The translations under genes and the position numbers were made by a program. The notes under the pieces were generated by a model. It searched no databases and was not told the origin of the DNA. It was given only the letters and a program-made list of their open reading frames with translations. Shown here piece by piece: positions 1 to 11,360 of a stretch of 64,000 nt of DNA; within the stretch, counting starts at the first letter, position 1, and the number at the start of each line of letters is the position of its first letter. Source of the DNA: Avena insularis (lineage: Eukaryota; Streptophyta; Magnoliopsida; Poales; Poaceae); NCBI GenBank assembly GCA_023614405.1, contig JAJUPC010000040.1, forward strand, positions 558,001 to 622,000. The letters are read 5' to 3'.

Positions 1-106
1 TATAGGAAAGTTCATATATATTATGTCAAATTCAGACATATACCCGAATTTTGACTGTAGTGGGATAAGAAAAACAAGATACATACAAAATAAGTAATAC
101 TAATCA

Positions 107-832
107 ATGTCAATGTTGATGCCGACGGGCGCGTCATTCACATGCCGAAGTGCCGATATAACGATATGTAGTCGGTGTTTTGGGTCCTGGCGCGTTAGCT
201 TGCCGTCGCCGCCGACGATCATGTGGCTGTGGTCGACGAAGCGCCACGACTATGATGAGGGCCCCGCCTCCTCTTCATCGCCGTCGTTGAGGACGATAAG
301 AAGCATGCCTTAGTAGGCGCGCTGCGGGTGAACTCCGTAAGTGGCCTGGCGCTCGGCCTGATGGTGTAGACGACGGAGGTGTTCGTCCTTCTAGCACTCC
401 TAGTCCGCCCTGGACCAGGCGCAGGCATTGGGCGTCTGCATCGGCGGCACATCGTTGAGATACGCCTCCATAACCATCTTCATGACGAAGACGTCCTCAC
501 TGACGGGGACCGCCCAATCCACCAGCTCGACCTTCAACATGCGGACCTTTGGCCTCGCTAGCTGAAGATGGCCACTAGGCGGCGATAGTGCGTAGTTCTC
601 ATTGATGACAAGGCCGCGAGAGCGCGTACGCGGCAGCAAGCGCACCGATGACTCAACCTTATGCTTCACTCGGCGGAGTGGCGTCATAGGGAGCAATGAC
701 TACGCTGGCGCCAAGCTATATGAGAGTGATGTCGACACCAAGGAAGAATTGCTTCCCATCCTTCTTGGCAGCCAGTTGGCCACCGCACAATGTCGGTCGG
801 ATGACAGGGGCGAGCACAGAGGATATCCCATG
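107..832 (-). pseudogene. C-terminal half of degenerate grass repeat-associated gene, split by element A
   Basis: GC-rich coding remnant read on the minus strand. One frame at 400-696 holds the segment SRGLVINENYAL, followed by a basic/proline stretch and a run with DVFVMKMVMEAYLNDVPP. From memory, short 'GALVIDE/GLVINE' segments of this sort lie downstream of an N-terminal half ending in 'PGRT..VLE.I', in a family of uncharacterised GC-rich proteins common in grass genomes. The N-terminal half is seen at 16,639-17,160 on the same strand, so the two parts look like one gene cut by element A. The frame changes several times and holds stops, so it is not functional. The family assignment is by recognition only. 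Bases 1-106 are AT-rich and hold nothing I recognise. Confidence 0.4.
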
Positions 833-3453
833 TGATGAGGACATCCCTACTGATTTGCTATCTCCAACTCCTAATGAAGTTGTCGATGTCGCTGCCAAGA
901 CCAAGTCCAACGGGATCAAGATTGGACTAATGATACATCGGAAACGTATCCATAATTTTTGATGTTCCATGCTTGTTTCGTATCTACTTTGGTTTGCTTT
1001 GTCTACACTTTGAGGTGTTTTTATATGTTTTCTGGTACTAACCTATTAACAAGATGCCACTATGTCAGTTGCCTATTTTCTTCTGTTTTTGGTTCCAGAA
1101 AGGCAGAAAATCAATATTCTCGTAATTGGACGGGACAAACGCCAAAGTCAATATTTTACCGTGGGGAACACGAAGCCTGAATACGAGATGGAGGAGGGCC
1201 ACCAGGGGTCCACACCCCCTGGTCGCGTGGCCAAGGTGGGCCTGCGCCTGGGGGGTGCAGCCGCCCTGGCGACCCTCCTGCCTCGCCTCTTCGCCTATAA
1301 GAAGCCCATGATGCCTAAACCCTAAGCACCCGATAAATATTCCACGAAACCGTCTGTAGCTGCCACCACCATCGTCCCTAGATTGGGGGATCTGAAGCTC
1401 TTCCCAGCACCCTTCCGGAGGGGAGATCATCCCGGAGGCCTTCTTCTTCATCATGCCAGCCTCCGGTATGAAGCGTGAGTAGTTCCACCTTGGACTACGG
1501 GTCCATGTAGTAGCTAGATGGTTGTATATCCTCCTTTGTGCTTTCATGTCTAGATCTTGTAAGCTGCGTTCATGATCAAGATCTCATCTATTTGTAATCA
1601 TGCATGTTGTGTTTGCAGGGATACTATGGATATTGAGATTACTATGTCAGATTGATTAATGGTTTTGTCTTATTGATTCTATCATGTCTGTGTTTTTTGT
1701 GATCTTGCATGCTCTTTGTTGTTAGTAGCTATTTTGGCCAAGTAGTTGCTAGTGACTCCAAAAGGGGGTATTTATGCTCGATAGTGGGTTCATGCCTATA
1801 TTTAATCTAAGGGAGGTGACAGATATCTCTTAGGTTGTAGATGTGCTGCGGCTACTAGGGAGAAAACAACGGTCTCTTGTTCATGGAACATGTGGACTGT
1901 TTACCTTACACACTTTGCTTAAAGAAGTTGTCTGTTGCTTGCAACTTAATACTGGAGGGGGTTCGGATGATAACCCAAAGGTGGACTTCTAGTCATAGAT
2001 GCAGTTGGATGGCGGTCTATGTATCTTGTTGTATTGCTCAATCGAATCTTATAGGATCATGATGTCTACTATTGCATTGTTATGCCTTTCTCAGTCCTGT
2101 CAATTTCCCTGCTGTAATTTTTTTACCCACCATGCCATGTTTGTTTATCTAAGAAGAACACCTCTAGTGAACTATGGATCCTGGTACAATCTTTACCATT
2201 GATACATCTTCCACTGTTACTTGTTGCAAATCACTATTACCTTCCACACCATACAGTTAATCCTTTGTTACAGCAAACCAGTGAGATTGACAACCTCACT
2301 GTTCGTTGGAGCAAAGTCTTCAGTTTGTTTTGTGCAGGTCTCCAAGTTGCTAGCAACACCTTTGAGTCATTTCCTTCCTCCTACTGGTTCAATAACCTCG
2401 GTTTCTTACTGAGGGAAAACTTGCTGCTGTGCTCATCACACCTTGCTCTTGGGGTCTCCCAACGAGGCGTTGACAACACACCATCAACTGATTACTCAGG
2501 CTCGTGCCAAGTTACCTGAACAACAGGTGAATTCACTCCTAAATGAATATGGTGTTTTTATTTATAAGAATTTTGTACTGCCTAAGTTTATGCATTTATG
2601 TATGATCAAATTCATTGAGGAAGCAAGCATGGCGCAAGGAGGAGAAGGGCTGTAGAGAAGCCCAACATGATGATCGCCCAAGGATGCACGAGGGAGGAGC
2701 AAGAGGAAGGCGCAAGAGAAGATCATCATGAAGAAAGCAAGAGTTCCTGCAATAACCGGAGTGTCTGACCAGATCACCCCGACTGTCCGGCCTGCCTGAG
2801 AAGGGACAAGGTGGCAACGGTTCTGTGTGCCACATCGAACACTACCCGGACACCACCAGGAAACTTTGAAGTTTTCGGCCAGACCAGACTGTTCGGCTCA
2901 CTCCACCGGAGTGTCCGTCTCGACCGGAATGTCCGACCGACATCAGTCGGAATGTCCTCCCGCTGATGAATTCTGGTTTGAGTCGGCATGTATCAATTTG
3001 AGTTGCATGCGTCTTAGTTTCGATTTCTGGCCGCCCCAGCCACCCTTATAAGCCCTAGGATGCCCCCATAGTTAAGTTTAGACCATGTTTAAAGTAAACC
3101 CTAGTTCTTGTGTTGCTAAGTGCAAACCCTAGAATTCCCCACACCAATTCGTATTGATCTGGTGTGTTTGTTACTATCAATCAAGTGTGATTAGTTTCTC
3201 CATTGGGATTTATCCAATTGCAAGTTTTGTGTGATCTTCTATTCCATTGGGAATTAGAAGATTGCAATACCGCTTCGTGGTCAGTGGCTACGTGCGCACG
3301 TGTGTGAAGTTACGAATTTCTATAAGGGTCGAGAGCTGTTGCATTGGCATCAAGGATTGATCAAGAGGTTCGTGAGCGTCATACAAGTTATCTACACCGA
3401 CTATCATAATCTGCCACACTCCCTTACTGAGAAGATCGGGCCACCCCATATCA
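833..3453 (+). repeat. 5' LTR of element A, interrupted by solo LTR C
   Basis: Matches 15,579-16,638 along its full length apart from the inserted block 931-2,491. The 98 bases 833-930 match the start of the right LTR and 2,492-3,453 match the rest. A TATA-like CTTATAAGCC is at 3,045-3,054 and a poly-pyrimidine/GTCCGG-rich block lies upstream. It ends just before the primer site, in the sequence CCATATCA. Confidence 0.9.
931..2486 (+). mobile_element. Solo LTR C (Athila/Sabrina-like, 1,556 bases) inserted in the 5' LTR of A
   Basis: Starts TGATACATCGG and ends CCATCA, and is collinear over its length with the LTRs of element F (36,425-37,964 and 41,543-43,092). It has the same TATA-like CTATAAGAAG (1,295) and the same central 'ttgttcatggaacatgtgga' block. 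No internal domain is present, so it is a solo LTR left by recombination between two LTRs. It is flanked by ACTAA (926-930) and ACTGA (2,487-2,491), a 5-base target duplication with one change; the empty site is preserved in the right LTR of A. The downstream end differs from F (GCGTTGACAACACACCATCA against GTCCTCTCTGCTAGGCAACA), showing a diverged subfamily. Short reading frames inside it are not coding. Confidence 0.9.
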
Positions 3454-3454
3454 T

Positions 3455-3470
3455 CTTGGTATCAGATTCC
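3455..3470 (+). other. Primer-binding site of element A
   Basis: CTTGGTATCAGATTCC follows the 5' LTR. TGGTATCAGA is the usual match to the 3' end of initiator methionine tRNA in plant Ty3/gypsy elements; the last bases deviate. It fixes the LTR end and the plus orientation. Confidence 0.8.
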
Positions 3471-4496
3471 AGTGTTTCCTCGGTACGCATTCACAAATCC
3501 ATCCATAATCTAGTTGTTATCGTCCTATATAGAAAAAGCCATATAGATTAGGATTAGTTTTTCCATAGCTTAGATTACATCAGAGTTGAGTCTTAGTTGT
3601 TGGTCGTTGTCGTATCTTTGCTCTGATCTCTTACAGTCCAAGTCGTAGTGTCTAGATTTTCCTTTTTGTTTGTTCTTCGTTTTTGAGTCGCTCATCACTG
3701 TTTCCACAAGTTTCTATCTACTTTTCCGAGTCCACATAGTGTATCTTTGTTTTCCTACGATAGCTATAGCCTTTCTACAGTATCTGTGCATAGGAACGTA
3801 CCCACGAGATTAGTTGCTTTGCTTCGACAGGCTGCTCATTAGGGTTTGAAAGTGCATAAATTTTCGTTCAGAAAAACCGGACTATCCGGCCAACGTAACC
3901 CGGACCATCTGGCACCACCGGAGTCTCCAGCGCGAATCACCCGGACTATCCGTCCCATTTTGTTCAGAATTTTTGCATTCTTTTTGCTTTGAGTCATATA
4001 ATTGAAAAATCAAAAAAAAGAAAAAAGAGCTACCAGCATGAAAAAAAGAAATATCAAAGTGTGCACTATTGGAGGCCTAGTTGATCATAGCACTTGTAGA
4101 TTGAGCAATCTTGTTTCTGTTTATTTTGAACTATTACCGGGGTCTCTCTTGTGTATTGCAGTATTCCTGTTCATAAATTTATTTGTCACGTTCATCTCCA
4201 TCGTGTGTGTTTCCTTGGGTGTTACTCACGTGATCAACACTAGGATTTGCTTTGGTGTAGTTAGGTATCCATCCCTACAGCTCCACTACACACTCCTGCT
4301 TTGATGTGTGATTGTTCTTGTACCCTCGGTATTCGCTTTCTTACATCCATGCACATGTCGTTTATCCAAGTTGGTAAGCTTTTCTAGTCACTTTGGAACG
4401 GTAAGATTTCCTTTTCTTGTGGTTGTGAGTGAGGCACCAAAAGGTTTTTATTTAGTGTACTAATCTACTAATCATGTGTACTAGTCTTGATGATGT
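3471..4496 (+). other. Untranslated leader of element A
   Basis: About 1 kb between primer site and gag with no convincing coding. It holds several copies of a CCGGACTATCCGG-like motif (3,880-3,955) related to motifs in the LTR, and a 100-codon frame at 4,002-4,304 that has no recognisable domain. Confidence 0.5.
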
Positions 4497-5652
4497 GTAG
4501 AAACAGGATGGAGATGCTACTGTCACTTGGAGTGATTATGAAGGATTACATGATAGCCTTTAGGATATGATTACGCATACAGTTGATGATATTAATTCAC
4601 AAATTCAAGGTGTGAACTTGAAGATGGGTGAAACTGATCGAACCGTCAAGGAAGTTCAGACAGAGGTCACAAACATTCAAACCCGTCTCCATGCTTTGAC
4701 CCAGTCTATGATAGCTCTGCGTATGGTTATAGAGCAACCTCCATAACCTCATGCTGATGCAGCTAATGATGAGTGTCCTTGGCGACAACTCTTATGCTAA
4801 TGCTCATGTTCCACCTGTTGTTCATGTCGCTGGTCGTGGAGGTGGTTTTGCTTCTCGTGGTCGTGGTTTTTCTCCTCTTGGTTTCCAACATATTCCAATC
4901 CAGCCACAACAAGATAACGGTTTGGGTAAGCCAAAGTTCTCTATTACAAGATTTGAGGACTCTACGGATGTTGAAGAATATCTTACATGGGAGCTCAAGG
5001 TTGAGAAATTATGGCGTTTACATGACTACACTGAAGATAAGAAGGTTAAGCTTGCTTCTTCAGAATTTGATGGTTTCGCTTTGTGTTGTTGGGATGGTGT
5101 GTATCGCTCATGTTACGAGGATGGTGACCCTATTATCACATGGAGAGCTATGAAGGACGTGATGCAAGATCGTTTTATTCCACCCAACTATTTATGTTCC
5201 ATATTTGATAAGCTAACACTCTTGAGAAAAGGTGCCAAGACAGTTGATGAATATTATATGAAGACAGAACTGTTGCTACAATGTGCAAGGATCCATGAAT
5301 CTGTTGAACAAACTATGCATCGTTTTCTCCATGGTTTGAAGTATAACATCAAGAGCATTGTTAGAAATCACATGTATAATGATATGAATGAGATATTACG
5401 TCATGCTAGAGAAGATGAAGCCTATTTTGCTGAAGAGGCTCAATTCAAGGCATGTTCTACAAGATGTTTTCTCCTTCATCTAATAGCTGCCCTGATGAGC
5501 GTCCTTCTACATCAACCAAACCTGCTTCCAGCGTGTCCAATATGAGGAAGCCTGCTCCTACATCTAGTGGTACCGGTTCCAATATGTCTACTATGCGCAA
5601 TCGCAACATGTGGTGGAAAGGGTCATTTCAAGAGGGAGTGTCCCAATAGAAA
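4497..5652 (+). pseudogene. gag: Element A gag (capsid/nucleocapsid), frameshifted
   Basis: Gag packages the element's RNA into virus-like particles. The N-terminal part (about 4,504-4,745) is predicted coiled coil (repeated V/I/L heptads, 'VNLKMGETDRTVKEVQTEV') in one frame with an internal stop. The main part (4,751-5,450) is a retrotransposon-gag domain: an R/G-rich stretch (AGRGGGFASRGRGF), then KPKFSITRFEDSTDVEEYL, WRAMKDVMQDRFIPPNY and the helical block up to HAREDEAYF. A degenerate zinc knuckle (CGGKGHFKREC) follows in another frame at about 5,600-5,640. At least two frame changes and one stop break it. The plus-strand 126-codon frame at 4,773-5,153 is a shadow. Confidence 0.85.
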
Positions 5653-6086
5653 TATTATGGTTGTCAATGAGGATAATGAGTATGAGACAGAAGATGATGC
5701 TGATCCGAATGTGTCAGATGATGATGGTTACTCTAGTGATGGTCTTGATGCATTTCTGGTACGTGCTCCTACAATTGTTGTCTCTCAGTGTGCTCTCAAT
5801 GTTACTCCTCAGTCTAGTGTTGCAAGCCAGTGCTGCAATTTTTTCCAAACAAAGGCACTCATTGGTCCAAACAAAGCTTGAAAGGTCACTATTGATGGTG
5901 GAAGTTTCCCCAATTTAGAAAGCAAGGAATTATGTGCCAAACTAAAGATGAAGTATCTACCGCACCTATGTCCATATTATATTCAGTGGTTAAGTGACAA
6001 GGGTGAGATGAAAGTCAGCCACATGGCGCGTGTTGATTTTGAGATAGGGCCATTGATACCTTCAATCTGGATTATGGATGTAGTAT
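5653..6086 (+). pseudogene. pro: Element A aspartic protease, 3' end lost at the junction with B
   Basis: An acidic linker (5,657-5,760) precedes the protease, which processes Gag-Pol. A TGA at 5,879-5,881 lies just before the catalytic segment VTIDGGSFPNLESKELCAKL, where the Asp of D-G/S-G is present as DGGS. The reading continues through MARVDFEIGPLIPSIWIMDVV, the usual end of the beta-strand core, and then runs into element B. The expected LLLGRPW motif is missing: A resumes at about 12,603 with YDRFVQHNGRANTYHLEF, so about 15 codons of A seem lost at the junction. Confidence 0.75.
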
Positions 6087-7317
6087 AGCTCTTTTTCTCT
6101 AGTAGACCTAGGTTTTTGAATCCTTGGGAAGAAGAAAGCAAAGTGAGATTACTTAAACGTACCTTCAATAGTTTTAGAATTCCTATTGCGTTTTCACCGG
6201 ACCAAGAGTTTGCGATCTTGTTGTTGTTGACGATGGAGAGAGAGGGCCTAGTGTCTTCGATTTTCACCAGTAGCTATGCAAAAAGATATGATGGGAATAA
6301 CAAATAATAAAGTACTCATGTAATTGTTAGAGCAAGATAATTATATGTTGGCAGTGCATCCATAAATGTTATCGCCTCCGCAACCTCTTATGTCAATAAC
6401 CTACTAGTCTCATCCATAAAAGAAAAAGAGCTAATGATATGCATAGTGATGTTACCGTTAATCCCAAGTAAGTTCCTCACATACAGCCGCACTACCCTTT
6501 CTGTCACTGGGGTTTCTATCCTGCAGATCAGTCGTTACTCACACTCCCTTTACCTGGATCAATCCTCAGGGTCTTCGGTACCTAACAAGTCCTTAGATTG
6601 AGGCAAGAGAGGGTACTACAATCATCATGTCATACAAACTAATACATGATCCCATCTATGATAAATAACATGCACAAAATATACATGGCTAGGCCGAAGC
6701 CCTTAGCCAAGGAGAATTACTCACACATAGAGATGAAATCAATAATCAGAAACATTGTAATAGATATCATAGAGTTGATAGCAAATAGTCTTACAATGTC
6801 ACCAATTGGAGATGAGATCTACTATTACAAGAGGTGGAAGATGGCTCTGGTGGTGGAGAAGGGTTTTGAGGTATAGATCTAGATCTATTCCTCCGGCGTG
6901 GCGGCAGGGAGATTTTAGGGGTGAAAGAAGCGATGTTGTGGAGTCGGGGGCTTGTTTCTCATCGCCTGAAGCCTTTTTATATAGGGGTCCCTTCACGAAA
7001 GTTATTCTGTTTGACCCAATGAAGTTGGTGCAAACTATATGGCCTGAACTAGACGACGGCGGCCTGTATAGTTGGTCGTTAAGCCTTCTGGATCCACTTC
7101 ACGGCTCCTGGTTTCTTTGACATGTTGGAAATCTCGTATCTTTGGCATTTATTTAGTGATTCCCATCATCATACTGCAGGTAAAAATAGCAAGAAAGGAT
7201 TGCATACCCCTTTGATCATTAGGCATTAGTGGCAGGAAATAGAGAGATATTTCATCAAATATATGAATAATATCTAGTTTAAATGCGGATGTGGATGGCT
7301 ATATTTCACAGCCATCA
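6087..7317 (-). repeat. 3' LTR of element B
   Basis: Read on the minus strand it begins TGATGGCTGTGAAATATAGCC directly after the polypurine tract AGCTTGGGGAGGT (7,318-7,330). The other end is placed where the protease of A breaks off (about 6,087) and is approximate, since no second LTR exists in the window for comparison. It contains two copies of a TATAGTTGGTCG-type motif (near 7,030 and 7,080) that also recurs at 10,370-10,640. Internal short reading frames are not coding. Confidence 0.6.
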
Positions 7318-8997
7318 ACCTCCCCAAGCTCAAACTTGATCGTCCTCGAGCAAGAAAAACCAAAATCAAAAGGGAACTCAGCATTTAAACTGAAATAATG
7401 AGATGATGATCTTACTCATAATTGATAGTCTTATGTTTCCTCCACTTTATTAATCTGAAAAATTTCAGCATAGATAGAGTAATGGCAAGCATATCATACG
7501 GGTTTCATGAATCCTTATAGCGCAGCAAAATTATTGTAAGCATGGATGATTCAAAAAGGTAAACTTTATTCCATGTCATGTAATTAACTCATAAGCTTGC
7601 CTTTGAGCAATAAAGTGTAATCATGTAGATTTAAGAGTGTGAGAGTTTGTCATGAAAATCATATATACTAAAGTATCTCAATTCTCTCACATAAATAAAT
7701 CAAGACTTTTCAAGCACTACTTTTCTATTCATTGTCCTTCAAGAATTCTAGTTCTTAAGTAATTGAGAGCATGCCAAAAAATTTCATTAGTTTATCAGGC
7801 TGAGATGGACACTCGTGGCATCACTAAGGTTTTTGTTCCTTTTGAATAATGATTACTCATATCAGCCAGAGGAGTGATTCCATCATGTTACAGCTACCCG
7901 GGAGTTCCAAGAATCTTACCCATTATAGCATTGCTGCCACATATGCTTAATAAACTCATAGGAGAAATCTAGGAGTTTCCTCCATGAAGATCGTTTGTAG
8001 GCTAGCAGAGTTGTTGGCATCCCATGAAGTTTGACACCATAAAGCTATATAATTCTTATGATTTACAATTCAAACTTTGGCATGCTGACAAAAAACCTCT
8101 AAACATTAATTCAATTGAATAATTCTTTTCAAAGAGAGCTATCAAGTTAATCATTATTTTCTATGGTGTCGAGTGTCTCTAGGAATAAGCTTTGAAGAGT
8201 AAACACTACAACACCCAAGTCTTCAATTTGTGAGATTTTTTCTTATTTCAATTGTTTAGCAAATTTTAGGCAAGACTTGGTCAACTACAAGAGCTGGAAC
8301 AAAACGGACCCAATCAAATACCCATGCCAACAAATTTTGACTATAATATAGAGACTCACTCCACCGATATAACATATCAACATTACTACTAACTAGCATG
8401 GGTTTCTCAAACTTCAAAAGTGGGGAGTCATAAGGCATACCTCTCATGTTTGGTTCCACTTCTCTCTTCCCTTTTTATTTGTTTCTTGGAAACTCAAGGT
8501 CAATCACTCTTCTGCAAGTTAACGAGAACTTCTAGGAAAAAATAAAAAGAGAGAGGGAAAATAAAGATAAAAGGAGAAATATTTTTGTGGTTTTTGAAAA
8601 GGGGATTAAATAATAGAAAATTAGCGACAAAGGTCGGCTTGAAAATATCAAACAAAATAAAACAACTAAGATAAAGTGTTGGCTAAACCAACACGAGTGC
8701 TTGTAAACTAAAATAAAAGCATAACTTCAAAAATAACATAAATAAAATGAAAGCAAAGTAGAATAGATAGAAAAACCTCCCCAAGCTTAGGATTTTGCAA
8801 GCCCTTCAAATCACTATGGTGGGGAAAAAGTTGTAAATCTAGTCTGCAAATTGAGTTGAAAGGTTACTTGTTGTTTCTTGGAGGTTCAGGTTGAGATTAT
8901 GCATTCCCTCCACAGTTCCTCCAAGTTCTTGGAAGTCTTGATATATTGCAAACCGGTTTGGTGGTTGCTGCTCCTGATGGTGAACTTCTTGCTCCTC
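7318..8997 (-). other. Non-coding 3' region of element B
   Basis: AT-rich, no convincing reading frame on either strand. It starts with the polypurine tract next to the LTR. A second sequence reading CCTAAGCTTGGGGAGG on the minus strand lies at about 8,775-8,790, just beyond the stop of the upstream reading frame; it resembles a duplicate polypurine tract. A 67-codon minus frame at 8,256-8,459 has no recognisable domain. Confidence 0.5.
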
Positions 8998-9654
8998 CTA
9001 TTGGTCCTCATTCTCATACGGAATCTCCTCCTCGGGTTGGTGTTGCTCAACCTGCAAGTCATAAAGCACACATCCTTCCTCGATAGAGAAAATACCATTA
9101 GGCAAAGGAGCAGGGTAGAAACGCCCAGCTCCAGCAATATGCAGATATAAAACACCACCTCTTCTAGTGAGCATTCCACAAGGCCGCAAAGTAGAGAAAC
9201 CAATACGTCGCTCACCTAGTACCGGTTGTAACTCACCAAGGTCGATGCATAGAACATTGGCAAGCACGGTGATGACGCATCCACAAGTGATTGGTCCTTG
9301 GCTTTGGTGGGATTGGTACTCCAAGTAGCATACAAGAATTGCGCCCAAGTGAAGTGACAAGTTGTCATGGTTGAAAGCAGTTTTTGCAAGGACTAAGATG
9401 TCCTCCTCATTGAGTCTTGTAAAATCATTGTGTGCCTGCAAGGTGTTAGCAATAATATAAAACAAATAGCGAATAGCAGGATGTTGAATATTCTTCTCTC
9501 TGCTGACTCTAGAAGTAAAACTCGTTCTATTATAACAACGTTCAGGGGAAGGTTCCATGTTGGTAAAAGCTGCGTGCAGAGCATTAGGATCATTGTTGGG
9601 TAAACCAAAACAATTGCACCATTCATCAAGTGATAGAGAATAATTATTGTTCAT
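8998..9654 (-). CDS. Element B Athila-type accessory protein (218 aa)
   Basis: Open frame of 218 codons without a stop. It begins MNNNYSLSLDEWCNCFGLPN, continues with HPAIRYLFYIIANTL (residues about 60-75), a region NLSLHLGAILVCYLEYQ and then GPITCGCVITVLANVL, and ends in an acidic tail. This order (LSLDEWC..FGL, H.AIRYF, LGA.L.., GPI.GG.I...A) is what I recognise from the retroelement-borne 'plant transposon protein / Athila ORF1' family that is abundant in grasses. Its molecular function is not known. In minus-strand order it lies downstream of gag and protease, where autonomous Athila elements would have pol and env-like genes. It is the most intact frame of element B. Confidence 0.7.
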   Translation of the reverse strand: MNNNYSLSLDEWCNCFGLPNNDPNALHAAFTNMEPSPERCYNRTSFTSRVSREKNIQHPAIRYLFYIIANTLQAHNDFTRLNEEDILVLAKTAFNHDNLSLHLGAILVCYLEYQSHQSQGPITCGCVITVLANVLCIDLGELQPVLGERRIGFSTLRPCGMLTRRGGVLYLHIAGAGRFYPAPLPNGIFSIEEGCVLYDLQVEQHQPEEEIPYENEDQ

Positions 9655-10885
9655 GAGTCAGAAAGAAATTCTATCCTCCCCATGCCATGCTTTGACGGTG
9701 CTACTCAAAGAGCTAAGAAATTTAATGGTTAACCGACGATAGGTTGGTGCATCATGGAATACAAAGGTTTGCATGCCAACTCTATTGCAAAGTAAATTAA
9801 AGTCATCAGAAATACCTAGTTGGTTCAAAGTGATGGGGCAAGCCCACTTGGTTCCCTTGACTTCTCGATTTTTGATCATGTTGAAATGATCATGGTGGGC
9901 TTAGTTCTTGAATTGAATCCCCATGCGTTCCTGAGCTGCAGCCCGGGAAGAACTAGCCACAACAAGAGCATGTGTCTGGCTCCTCGTGTTCATCTTCTAA
10001 AAACAAATAAGAAATACAATTATAAAACTTTTTTGATCCAACAGTAATACTCACGGCATAATCCTCATCATAGCACACTAAAGAATCTCCTCAACATATT
10101 AATCTAGGAAAGATAATCATGGCAAATAGTTCAAAACAAGTCTTACCCTAGATTGATAATGACAATAGACCAGGGATGAATTTGCAAAAAGTAATTGGAG
10201 GATCGAAGAATAAACATACCTTAGATCACTTGTATCCAAGGAATTCGAACGAAATTGAGCAGGGGTGAAGATGCCTTGAGGTTTTGAGAGAGTTTGGAGG
10301 TACAAAAGAGAAAAAGGATTGTGTTTTTGATGTTTTGGGTACCTCCCCGCGCGTTTAAGTGCTTGAGCGCAACTATATGACTGCAAGTATATGGCGGGAA
10401 CAGGATGTTCCGGCCGTATAGTTGGTCTAACGGAAAAATTTTAGGGTTTCCTAGGGTTTCTGTATGGCGGCTGTAACTAGCGACAACTATACAGCCGAAA
10501 CTTTTGTTTCCACTGTATAGTTGGTCGTCAAACCTTCTGTATCATAGGATGAAAAATTGTCGATGGGCAACATAACTATACGGCCGCAACTATATGGCGG
10601 GAATTTTTATTCCTGCCATATTATTGGTCGTTAACCTTTTGTACACATCAAAAAAATTCTATTTCTTCGAGTACTTTTTAGACTGAAACTTAGCGAAACA
10701 CCTTGTTTTTACAGAAAAATGACAGACTAAAATTTCGACCAACTATGGCATATATAAAACATGAATTTATAGTACCGCTGAATATCTTCTTCTCACTGGA
10801 GTTTTCTATCACTCTTTATTCTATATAAAACTTAAATTAAAACTTGAAAACTTAACTCAAACCTTTATTTCACATGGGTTGCCTC
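9655..10885 (-). other. Element B spacer with repeated ACTATACGGCCG-type motifs
   Basis: Mostly non-coding. A minus frame of 89 codons (10,117-10,386) and a plus frame of 75 codons (9,820-10,047) have no recognisable domain; the region 9,658-9,879 on the minus strand may be the degenerate start of the downstream accessory gene. Between 10,370 and 10,640 the motif AACTATACGGCCG, its variants (AACTATATGGCGGG) and its reverse complement (CCGTATAGTTGGTC) occur at least six times. Confidence 0.45.
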
Positions 10886-11360
10886 CCATGCAGCGCTCTT
10901 TTATGGTCAATAGCTTGACCTTGATATTTCTCACTTAGGCCATATGAGTGGAACACCCACTCCAAAGTAATTGGCCTTCAAAGTGATGGCATCCTTATCG
11001 TCTTGCTTGGCTTTCTTTTTCCTAGGGAAATGAATAACAAAAGGATCCCGCGAAGGCAATTGAAGCTTCACGTTCCCTTCATGCAAATTTATTAAAGCCT
11101 TAATAGTTCTAAGAAAGGATGACCTAATATGAAAGGGGCAGTAGCATCTTAAGGCATGTCAACAATAACAAAACCAGTAAGAGCATGACAGCCTTTAATG
11201 TAAACTAAAGTATTTTCCTTTATGCCTACTGCTTGTTTATAGGTTGAATCTTCTAAATGTAATTTTAGTTCGGTGATTTCAAAAGATCCAAGATTCAACT
11301 TGTTAAAAAGACTCTTTGGATTTGTTGAAACACTTGCACCTAGATCATAGTGTAGCTATT
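10886..11360 (-). pseudogene. pro: Element B aspartic protease
   Basis: Read on the minus strand after a frame change from gag: YDLGASVSTNPKSLFNKLNL is the catalytic segment with Asp in D-L-G-A-S, followed by ELKLHLEDSTYKQAVGIKE, the strand YIKGCHALTGFVIVDMP, then a stop, and APFILGHPFLRTIKALINLH, which is the ILGRPFL motif with Arg changed to His. It ends with HFPRKKKAKQ. This order is typical of Athila-lineage proteases. A stop and a frame change break it, and no reverse transcriptase follows. Confidence 0.75.

Noticed and set aside
1065..1547. 160-codon minus frame in solo LTR C
   Set aside because: It lies in non-coding LTR sequence that has no matching open frame in the two LTRs of F.
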